Positions 47,868 through 56,928 of a stretch of 64,000 bases of DNA are shown here, piece by piece. This stretch comes from Ephemerocybe angulata. Taxonomy: Eukaryota; Basidiomycota; Agaricomycetes; Agaricales; Psathyrellaceae. The position numbers and the translations under genes are program-made. The number at the start of each line of letters is the position of its first letter. The first letter of the stretch is position 1. The notes beneath the pieces are model-generated. The model was not told the origin of the DNA. It was given only the letters and a program-made list of their open reading frames with translations, and ran no database searches. The stretch covers positions 372,001 to 436,000 of the forward strand of contig JAACJK010000166.1 of the NCBI GenBank assembly GCA_013368325.1, in the 5' to 3' direction.

Positions 47868-50160
47868 TCTTGCGTAACGAGTGTTTATCCATCCTGTGGT
47901 TCTACAGCCATTCCCACCGCGCATACCTCGCCAGTCGGTTCCCTGCATCACGAGTGGCTCTGGTGGATGATTGCAGGTGTCCCGCTGCCCGAAAGCAACC
48001 ATTGTATCGGCAGACATCGCACCGCCCAAATCACCTCTGCATTGCTTCAGTAGGAGGTGGTCATCCGACGAGTGCTTCTGGAAGCAAGGTACGCGCGAAA
48101 TCTGACTTGCATTTCCTGTGGAGGCATCGGTGTTATCGCAGGTGGGTCCGCCACCCCGAAACAGTGCGCCAGTGTTGACCGTCCATCCATTCCTTCTACA
48201 GACAACGCACGGCCCAAACCAGTCCTGCAATGCTTCAGTAAGCGGTGGTCATCCAACGAGTGCTTCTGGAAGCAAAGAACGATCGAAATGTGACCTACAT
48301 TTCCTCTGGAGGCATCGGTATTATCGCAGGTGGGTCCGGAGCCCCGAAACAGTGCGCCAGGGTTGACCGTCCATCCATTCCTTCTACAGACATCGCACCA
48401 CCAAAATCACCTCTTCATTGCTTCAGTAAGAGGTGGTCATCCACCGAGAGCTTCTGGAATCAAAGGACGGGCGAAATGTGAGGTGCATTTCCTCTGGAGG
48501 CATCGGTATTAAGGTCCCGTCCTTTCCTTCTACAGACATCGCACCGCCCAAATCACCTCTGCATTACTTCAGTAAGCGGTGGTCATCCAACGAGTGCTTC
48601 TAGAAGCAAAGGACGGGCGAAATGTGACCTGCATTTCCTCTGGAGGCATCGGTATTAAGGTCACGTCCCTTGCTTCTACAGACATCGCACCGCCCAAACC
48701 ACCTCTGCATTGCTTCAGTAAACGGTGGTCGTCCGACGAGTGCTTCTGGAGGCGAAGAACGGGCGAAATGTGACCTACATTTCCTCTGGAGGCATCGGTA
48801 TTATCGCAGGTGGGTCCGCCGCCCCGAACCAGTGCGCCAGTGTTAATCCTCCTTCCATTGCTTCTACAGACATCGCACCGCCCAAACCACCTCTGCATTG
48901 TTTCAGTAAGCGATGGTCATCCAACGAGTGCTTCTGGAAGCAAAGGACGGGCGAAATGTGACCTGCATTTCCTCTGGAGGCATCGGTATTAAGGTCCCGT
49001 CCCTTGCTTCTACAGACATCGCACCGCCCAAACCACCTCTGCATTGCTTCAGTAAGCGGTGGTCGTCCGACGAGTGCTTCTGGAGGCGAAGAACGGGCGA
49101 AATGTGACCTACATTTCCTTTGGAGGCATCGGTATTATCGCAGGTGGGTCCGCCGCCCCGAAACAGTGCGCCAGTGTTAACCCTCCTTCCATTGCTTCTA
49201 CAGACATCGCACCGCCCAAACCACCTCTGCATTGTTTCAGTAAGCGGTGGTCATCCAACGAGAGCTTCTGGAATCAAAGGACGGGCGAAATGTGACGTGC
49301 ATTTCCTCTGGAGGCATCGGTATTAACCGTTGTTCCTAGAGACATTGTACAACCCAAACCACCCTTGCGATGCTTCTGAAAGCACCGCCCGGCCGCAACG
49401 CACGGCCCAAACCAGGCCTGCAATGCTTCGGTAAGGGGCGGTCACCCGACGAGGAGTTCTGGAAGCAACCCACCGACGAAATGTGACCTGCGTTTGTTCT
49501 GGAGGCATCGGTATTGTCGCAGGTGGGTCCGCCGCTCCGAAACAGTGCGCCAGTGGTGACCCTCCTTCCATTGCTTCTACAGACATCGCACCGCCCAAAT
49601 CAACTCTGCATTGCTTCAGTAAAAGGTGGTCATCCAACGAGACGTTCTGGAAGCAATGCGCTGACGAAAAGCGACATGTGTTTCCTCTGGAGGCGTCGAT
49701 GATTGCAGTGTACACCGCCTGGCCGTTGCTTCAGCAGACAGTGCACGGCCCAAACCAATCCTGCGATGCTTCGGTAAGGGGCGGTTACCCAACGAGACGT
49801 TCTGGAAGCAACCCACCAACGAAATGTGACTTGCGATTCCTCTGGAGGCATCGATAATTACCGCAGGTGGGTTGGCCGCCCCAGAACAGTGTGCCAGTGA
49901 ACCGTTGTTTCTAGAGACATTGTGCCACTCAAACCGCCCATGCAATGCTTCTGTAAGAGTTGTTAATCCGACGAAAGGTTCTGGAAGCAACTTTCCGATG
50001 AAATGTGGCCTGCGTTTGCTCTGGAGGCATTGATTAATACCACAGGTGGGACGGCCGCCCCGAAACAGTGTGCCACTGCTGACCACACAACCGTTGTTCC
50101 TACAGACATCGTACTACACAAACCACTGCTGCAATGCTTCTCTAAGAGGCGGGCGCTTGC
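47868..50160. repeat. Tandem repeat array A, units of 146-191 bp
   Basis: Twelve units follow one another. Using the ggtggtc-type anchor, units begin at 48056, 48244, 48432, 48578, 48724, 48912, 49058, 49246, 49437, 49625, 49780 and 49959, ending at 50148. Lengths are mainly 188 (long) or 146 (short), the last four to five units being more diverged. A degenerate unit precedes 48056. The long form holds an extra segment with gcaggtgggtcc and cagtgcgccagtg that is missing from the short form. Because 188 and 146 both leave a remainder of two when divided by three, reading frames rotate, so the array does not encode a repeat protein. Each unit carries cttctacagacatcgc and cttcagtaag, which resemble splice signals. 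Confidence 0.92.
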
Positions 50161-50699
50161 TTTTGTATCAACTAGTCATGCATTTGTATGGCTGGTTCTG
50201 TCCAATGTTTCTGTAGACATTGGAATCCTTATTATTATCTGACTTTCAGCTCACGGGTCTGTGTACCGTTCTGTGCTGACCCCTTCCGTGTCACGGAGAC
50301 CCGCCGACAAATGTCGTGTGCCTCGTCGAGCATCGCCGAGAGGGGCTGCCAGATGGGGCGTGGGAAACCTTGAATTGCACCCATTGTACGCGCGACACTT
50401 CCCGTCTCCCTCCCACTTCACTCCCTACGTTTCACTCCTACCTGTCCCATCCCCGATGCGCATCCGAAGGCTCGTTCAGCGTTATCCGTACCGGGAGGAG
50501 CTGGAGTGGTGCAGCTTCTGTAACAAGCGACATAGTAAGTCTCCCGATAGGTCTGATTCAGTCGTATTCATGACCGCCTTCTGTCAGCGTCTGACAAGGA
50601 CGCACCAATACTTCGCCTTCCTCTCGATCTCTCCCTCTTCATCGTCTCCTTGCTCCCTTTCTCTGACCGTCGCTCCCTACACGACTCGTGCCTTCACAT
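50161..50699. other. Spacer between array A and the KDZ-associated gene
   Basis: A last scrap of repeat-like sequence (caatgtttctgtagacattgg) lies near 50200. From 50400 onward, a short reading frame with CSFCNKRH appears near 50510, followed by a gtaagt-type donor. These could be 5' exons of the gene that follows, but I cannot connect them with certainty. Confidence 0.4.
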
Positions 50700-52051
50700 G
50701 GAGAAGTTGGTAGCCACCCCGGTCACTACACGCGTGCGCAACACCCTCCGGACCTTTGGGCTCGATCCCGCTCCCTTTCTCGAGTCCATGCAGTACTACG
50801 GGGCTGTGATCGGAGGCATGGCGGCTCTTCGAATCTTTGCCGAGGAAGTCCCAATGCCGACCGACACCACTTCCCGCCACCAATCCAAATGAGAACCTCC
50901 GACGTCGACAGGCTTTGTTAGTGGAAGACTACTTGGAGAAGGTGGACTCGGTGACTGAAGACATGAGAAAGGAATGTCCCGCCTTAGCGCAGCTATATAC
51001 GATGCATTACGGCCGTGCAGCCTTTTGGTCAGGGCACAAACCTCCTGCCGTCATAAAGAACTTGTTCCGACAGGTACGCCCATTCTCTGGTCATGTGGAC
51101 CCTGCTTACGACAACATAGATCGCCGCCGAGGAATCTGTGCTACAACTCGTCAACTACACGGCACTGCTCAAGCTTAGGGAGTTTGTGGCGAAGCCAGAC
51201 GTTAACGTGGCCTATAAGCTGAGGCCCATACCTTCCCTGAACAAGGTTATAAATCACAGCGACGTAGATCTTGCTGATCTCTTGGGAGTGATGACCTGGA
51301 TTGAAAAGAAGGCGCGTGCTACTCTCAAAGCACTGATCGTTGAACCGCCGCTGCCACCGCCCAACATACATATCCTCCCGAATGATCATCTGGATTGGAT
51401 AACGGTACATCCTCTTTTGCCCTCGCCCCCATTCACCTCTAACTGACTAAATTTCGACAGACTGGTTGCTTTTATAGCATGCCCATAATACGGCATCGCC
51501 CGCTTTATCCGTCACTGAAAGAGAACCAAGAAGAACAGGCATCAGGCCAGCAACGTGGGGATCGATGCGGGAAGTATTACTCTCAATATGGAGAACGACG
51601 ATTAACTGGGGGTATCATGGTATGCTGGTGTTCGCACAGCATTTGTTACGGGTTCCATTGTATCCCCAAAGCCGAAGGTCGTGACGATGTCTTCTCAGCA
51701 ATGGTGACTCGATGGCCGACAGCTCCCAAAATCGTCATCTACGACTTTGCATGCGCCTTGGGTCCCTACTGCTTGCTGCGCGAGCCTATGTTTTTTGCAA
51801 ATACCCTCTTTGCCATTGACATCTTTCATGCCACAGGTCACAGCAAATGTAGCCCTGCAGCATTCCTATCCGAGTATATGAATGTGGACACCAAGCTCGA
51901 ATACATCAATTCGAGCGCGGCCGAATGCGGCAATGGAGCACTTAGGAGGATTCGAAAATCGGTCAGCTATATGGGACAGAAGAGGGCTATTATATATACA
52001 AAGGTCTTCCTTTCTGTATGGAATAGGCTGAAGATCTTGAAAATAGACTAG
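50700..52051 (+). CDS. KDZ-transposon-associated cysteine-cluster (CxC5/CxC6-like) protein
   Basis: The 3' exons are clear. One encodes ALLVEDYLEKVDSVTEDMRK and AFWSGHKPPAVIKNLFRQ, then an intron at about 51074-51119. The next encodes IAAEESVLQLVNYTALLKLREFV and ends LDWIT, then an intron at about 51404-51460. The last opens TGCFYSMPIIRHRPLYP. It continues with LTGGIMVCWCSHSICYGFH, APKIVIYDFACALGPYC, IDIFHATGHSKCSPAAF and NSSAAECGNGALRRIRKSVSYM, a Cys/His pattern I associate with genes accompanying Kyakuja-Dileera-Zisupton transposons. Introns remove cleanly and the frame is intact. The 5' end is uncertain; an earlier reading frame (LDPAPFLESMQYYGAVIGGMAAL) may be a separate fragment. It lies exactly between repeat arrays A and B. 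Confidence 0.62.
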
Positions 52052-52089
52052 CATTTATGGTGGCTTAACTGCCCTATCAATTTGTGAGG

Positions 52090-52320
52090 CCAGTAGTTAT
52101 GTTTACAGAAGCAGTGATCTGACGATCCACGGAGGTGAACGAACGCAAGCTCAATACTCAGGGACCTATGTCTCCAGAGGCATAGAAGGGCTGATGTTCG
52201 ATTGGGGAGGAGGTACAAATGAGAAACTGGAGTGTCCAATGTCAGCAGAAGCATTGCTGATGGGAGGATTGAGGACGCACCCTCCGTTGGTTGTAGAGAC
52301 ATCGGCTTCGCGCTGAGAAT
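52090..52320. repeat. Isolated partial unit of array B
   Basis: Starts soon after the stop of the KDZ-associated gene. It contains gtccaatgtcagcagaagc and a ccgttggttgtagagacatcg core at 52284, as in array B, but is separated from the main array by about 420 bp of other sequence. Confidence 0.7.
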
Positions 52321-52744
52321 CGACGGAGCCCGATGGCTACCTACCTAGGTCAGTTGCACACTTTTGGAAGGCCATGCAATGTTGTTGGATTTGCTGTGAG
52401 TGTAACTTCGTTGGTGCAAGATTGATCACGCCCCAATGGCATCCTTCGGTCGTCCTGCAGAGCTTCTTCCCAACAACATTCCATTTGCCGTCACGGATGG
52501 GCTTGTTAAACTATGAGGGAAACTACCACGGTCTCGCACAGATAAGACACCGTACCATTGGTGGAGAACCGCGAAACTCGATTAGCGGGGGTTGCATCTA
52601 AGTGGTGTCAACGTCCATCGGTTGACCTGCATCCCAGCCGATATCAAGGACTCCGACGCTTGATAGGTCTCAGGGTCGAAAACCTAACCATCTCGCGAGC
52701 TGCCACCTCCGGCAGCGCTTTCTTAAAAAGTTGGTTGGATTCGA
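52321..52744. other. Sequence interrupting array B
   Basis: About 420 bp that do not match the repeat unit. An open frame containing CCWICCECNFVGARLITPQWH occurs near 52380-52440, Cys-rich and perhaps a decayed piece of a KDZ-type gene, but no reading frame is convincing. Confidence 0.35.
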
Positions 52745-53640
52745 TGTTGTGGAGGAGACACAAATGAAAAACTGGAGTGTCCAATGTCAGCAGAAGCATC
52801 GGCGATGGGAGGATGGAGAACGCACCCTCCGTTGGTTGTAGAGACATCGCAGGCCCGATAGATGCCGCCCTATGTCTACTGAAGCAGTGTAAGGGCGTCA
52901 CGCGCTTATGGAGGGAATGCAGCCCGGAAAATGAGCGTCCATTGTCAGGAGAGGCATCGGTGATGGGAGAATCGAGAACGCACCTTCCGTTGGTTGTAGA
53001 GACATCGCAGGCCCGATAGACGGCGCCCTATGTCTACTGAAGCGCTGTAAATGCGTCGCGCGCTTATGGAGGGAATGCAGCCCAGAAAATGAGCGTCCAT
53101 TGTCAGGAGAAGCATCGGTGATAGGAGGATCGAGAACGCACCTTCCGTTGGTTGTAGAGACATCGCAGGACCGATAGACGGCGCCCTATGTCTACTGAAG
53201 CGCTGTAAAGGCGTCGCGCGCTTATGGAGGGAATGCAGCCCGGGTAATGCGCGTCCAATGTTGGCAGAAACATTGCTGATAGGAGGATCCAGAACGCACC
53301 CTCCGTTGGTTGTGGAAACATCGGGGCTTCGCGTGGTTGTGGAGGAAATGCAGCAGCGAAACCGCCGCCCAATGTCAGCAGATGCATTGCTGAAGCGAGG
53401 ATGGAGAACGCACCGACCATTGGTTGTAGAGACATCGCAGGCTCGATAGACGGCGCCCTATATCTACTGAAGCAGCGTAAGGGTGTCGCGCGCTTATGGA
53501 GGGAATGCAGCCCGGATAATGAGCGTCCAATGTCGGCAGAAACATCGGTGATGGGAGGATCGAGGACGCGCCTTCCGTTGGTTGTAGAGACATCGCAGGC
53601 CCGATAGACGGCGCCCTTAGCGCCGTTGCTTGTAGAAACA
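52745..53640. repeat. Tandem repeat array B, 158-bp period
   Basis: The ccgttggttgtagagacatcg anchor (one copy diverged to ccattgg) occurs at 52829, 52987, 53145, 53303, 53417 and 53575. Spacing is 158 bp, except for one 114-bp unit that lacks a stretch. Neighbouring units are nearly identical. A partial, diverged unit follows at about 53625 (ccgttgcttgtagaaacactg). As in array A, 158 is not a multiple of three, so frames shift from unit to unit. The core around gacatcgca followed by gccc also occurs in array A, in the same orientation. Confidence 0.92.
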
Positions 53641-54171
53641 CTGCGGAGGTGGTCCGTATCGTGGACCGTATCACCTGGATAACCGGGAGCTCAATCCAGC
53701 ATGCCATGTCTACACATGCAGCTATGTCTACAGATGCACCGAACTTTGGATGAGTGTTTAAGGAAGTATTCGAGGTGTCCACGGTCACCGGAAGCTTTGC
53801 TGAGGGATGGATGGGAGCGCACTCATCTCATCGTGAAGTACTGCTGGGATGGGATTCTAGACGGAAAGGACCCAGTGGGATACACCTACAGACCATTTGA
53901 CAGTATGGTACGCGATTGAGCCAAGCATTGGCCCACCTGCGACAGGATATAGCAGAAAGGGCAAAGGCCAAGGTATGGCCTATTGAGCGGGCATAGCCAA
54001 AAAGGGTGCAGGCATCACTTTTTACATCTTACATAATCATCCTCGCCGGTGAGGATGACCATCATCCTTCCCGGTTAGGTGCGTGTGGACCATCATCCGG
54101 TTTGTCGGTTATCTGAGGTGCGTTCAGCCTTGATCAAAAGTTTCTCACAATCTCCTTTCACCGCAACCTCC
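53641..54171. other. Spacer and promoter region before POP3
   Basis: No supported gene, though a short open frame lies at 53701-53919. It holds a perfect inverted repeat at 54037-54058 (tcatcctc, six-base loop, gaggatga) and two copies of gaccatcatcc at 54057-54067 and 54088-54098. All lie 70-135 bp before the POP3 ATG. Confidence 0.5.
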
Positions 54172-55206
54172 ATGGCGGACAAATCTGCAAAATCACACAC
54201 TCATAATTCTAACCGCGAGCGTCCTCGCAAGGCTCCTGGGGACCGAAAGGTCGCCTTCAAGTCGGTTTTGGACAACCCTTTCCGGATTCGCTGGTCAACT
54301 ATCTGTCTCTACCTCGCAGCTCGCTCTTGCTCACTGGGTTCTGTCCAGGCCGTCGGTCCCCGTCAATCTGCAGAATGTTATTCTATCTCATCTCACGTCA
54401 CTGCTGGAGGGCGCTTCCAACTACCATGAGGCTCAGTGCAGAGCCAGTCGCAAGCGTAAACGCGAACTGGAGACCGAAGGCACGACAAAAAAGGGCAAGA
54501 GAGCTAAACTCGCTGAAGACGATGTTATGAAAGCTCCTTCAGCTGAACCACATACCATTCCGCTGGAAGGAAATCTCCCGACGAAGCCTGATATTCTGAA
54601 CCACCTTACCTGTGGAGTCAACGCCGTCACCAAAAGACTGGAAGAACAGGCCCGCCAAGTTCGACGAAACGTTGTGATGACGAGCAAAACGGACATGGAA
54701 CCAATAACTCCCATCTCTTTAGTCTTCGTGTGCAGGGCCGATGTGGACCCTCCAATTCTTATCGACCACTTCCCTCCCCTTGTGGCGGCATGCAACTCGG
54801 TTCATACGAACCACCATGTCAAACTCATACCCCTACCAAAGGAATCTGAGAATCTTCTGGCGGAGAAGTTAGGTATCAAAAGGGTTTCTGTGATTGCTTT
54901 GGATGTTTGTGACCGGTTCTTCTTCTCATTACTCCTCGGCCTGACCAAACTTCCCAGACTACCTTTGCTGGGCTTGAAGAGCTGAACACCCGTTTGGAAT
55001 CTATCACCCCGTTGACAGCTCCTTGGTTAGCAATGCAAGCCAAAACAGCAACGATAGTGCCGACGCATGTGAAGCAAGTCCGAACATCTGCACCGAAAGA
55101 CATAAAAGCCGCGAAGGAAGCTCGAATGCAAGGAAAGCTTGCCGCTCAGCAAAAGAAGGAGAAAAGACGAAAGGCTGTGGAGCCCACCTCGACAGTCAGC
55201 AGTTAG
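54172..55206 (+). CDS. POP3: RNase P / RNase MRP subunit Pop3
   Basis: Protein component of the ribonucleoproteins that process tRNA 5' ends and pre-rRNA. The N-terminus MADKSAKSHTHNSNRERPRKAPGDRKVAFKSVLDNPF is basic. It is followed across an intron (54295-54349) by IRWPSVPVNLQNVILSHL, the segment I associate with Pop3. A basic linker (RASRKRKREL, KKGKRAKLA) precedes the L7Ae-like part: PISLVFVCRADVDPPILIDHFPPLVAACN, then KLIPLPKESENLLAEKLGIKRVSVIALD. A second intron lies at about 54905-54955. The Lys-rich C-terminus ends VEPTSTVSS. Stop TAG is at 55204-55206. Confidence 0.82.
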
Positions 55207-55453
55207 TATACCAAAAGCGATGTATATCACTTCCCAGATTTATCTCGAGAATGCATCTTCCGACGCCAATATTTCTTGACTCGGACTCGTTTGGAACCAA
55301 GCGTGACACATTTCCGCGAAACGTCACATCACATGGACTGCGTTACAACATTGTCACGATCATTTCGGTAGTAATAGTAGAACGCTCTTGGCTGAGAATT
55401 CGAGTGCATCCTGACATCCATTACCTACCAACTACAGCTTAACAACGACCGGG

Positions 55454-56913
55454 ATGTTCATCGCTATTGTCGGAACACGATTTGCGGGCAAGTCCACTGT
55501 GGAGGAATATCTGATCAAAAACCACCAGTTTACACCAGTGAGGCTTATCGAGCCCAACGATGGCGAATCCATCCTCGAAGGAAACATTGGCCTGGTGCGT
55601 CGCGGTAGCCATGGCTCTCGACGTCCTCACCCAATGAATGCTCATCTCTCTAGGCAAACCTTCCAGGCGCAATATCTAGCTTGACGGTGAAAACTAGTGA
55701 CGCGCAGGGTCATAAATCCAATAAGCATCAGTCGTTCCTCTCCTTGAGCCCCCTTCCATCGCCATCCATCCCCACAGTTCTTGATAGCATTACCAAGAGG
55801 CTTGGGCACCCCTTGTGCTTCTCCTCGCCGAAGGATCTTCTGCTATTTGTGACTACGCATTGGCGAGAGAACTTTGTCACTTGCGATTTGGATAGGAAGA
55901 CACTCGTGGATCTCTTCTTCCGGAGACCGTTTTTCATGCTGATGAATATCGACGCACCCTTGATAGATCGGTTTATGAGGTGTCAGAAGTAAGTGAAACC
56001 ACTATATGCCATACGTCTCCTGACGAGTATCAGCTTCCAGCCGACCAACCTCGAGGAATTTGTGAGGGAGAACGATCGGCTGGTATACGGGACCCAATCG
56101 CTCCATGAATTGTGGGATCAAGTCCATGTCAATGTCGTCAATGGGTTCCCATCCATCGACAAGCTTCACGGACACTTAAATAGCCTCGATCTTCTTAAAG
56201 CGGAACACTTGCGACCCAGCTGGGACGCGTATTTCATGGTGAACTTCACATTCAGACCGCTATAAAGTACATTCACTGATTGCTACAGACCTTGGCTTCA
56301 CTGGCTTCCCAAAGATCTAACTGCATGAAAAGGCGAGTAGGCGCAGTCCTGGTGAGGGACAATAGGGTCCTTGCTACTGGGTAAGCTGAAGTTAAGGTCT
56401 CACCACGGTAGTTACCCAACTAACGAAACCTAACAGATACAACGGGACTCCCCGAGGGCTTGTAAATTGCAACGAAGGTGGATGCGGGCATTGCAATGGG
56501 ACGTATCCCTCAATTTCAACCCCGATTGAGTGCGTATGCTTGCACGCGGAGGAAAACGCACTTCTGGAGGCAGGTCGAGAGAGGATCGGTCCCAATGCTG
56601 TGCTGTACTGTAACACGTAGGTTCGTCACCACACGATAGTACCAGGGGCTAAAGTGTTCTGTAGATGCCCTTGTCTAAAGTGCACCGTCAAAATTATTCA
56701 GACAGGTGTAAAGACAGTTGTCTACAACCTTGCCTACAAGATGTAGGTCACCTTGCTTCTGCGACCACGCGAATCAATAGTTGACTGGTTTCTAGGGATA
56801 AAGCATCTGCAAACCTTTTTCAGCAGTCCGGCGTCGACCTGCGCCGCTACGATCCTCATACAAGTTTTCGATTACCTCTTGTCAATGACGATGGCCAAAT
56901 AAATGGTCTATAA
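55454..56913 (+). CDS. DCD1: Deoxycytidylate (dCMP) deaminase
   Basis: Converts dCMP to dUMP, feeding thymidylate synthesis. The N-terminal domain resembles a nucleotide-kinase fold (MFIAIVGTRFAGKSTVEEYL), as in yeast Dcd1. The C-terminal zinc deaminase domain has [30 protein letters not shown]. The catalytic HAEENALLEAG (zinc His and general-base Glu) follows, then the zinc cysteines in CNTCPCLKC. The product ends LVNDDGQINGL. About seven exons. The first intron lies after EGNIGL, and others near 55990-56040 and 56740-56795. Start ATG is at 55454. Its stop is only 15 bp from the stop of TTI1 on the other strand. Confidence 0.92.
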
Positions 56914-56928
56914 TACAATGTTTCTGCT

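Noticed and set aside
48057..49326. Series of similar 60-78 residue open frames on both strands
   Set aside because: They are copies of the non-coding repeat unit. Unit lengths of 188 and 146 bp shift the frame, so no continuous repeat protein can be read.
53080..53200. Box C/D snoRNA in each array B unit (gtgatgg ... ctga)
   Set aside because: The C box has a mismatch, the terminal stem does not pair, and the same bases are explained by the repeat.
53701..53919. 72-residue open frame before POP3
   Set aside because: No family features or splice partners; adjacent to decayed repeat sequence, so not called a gene.
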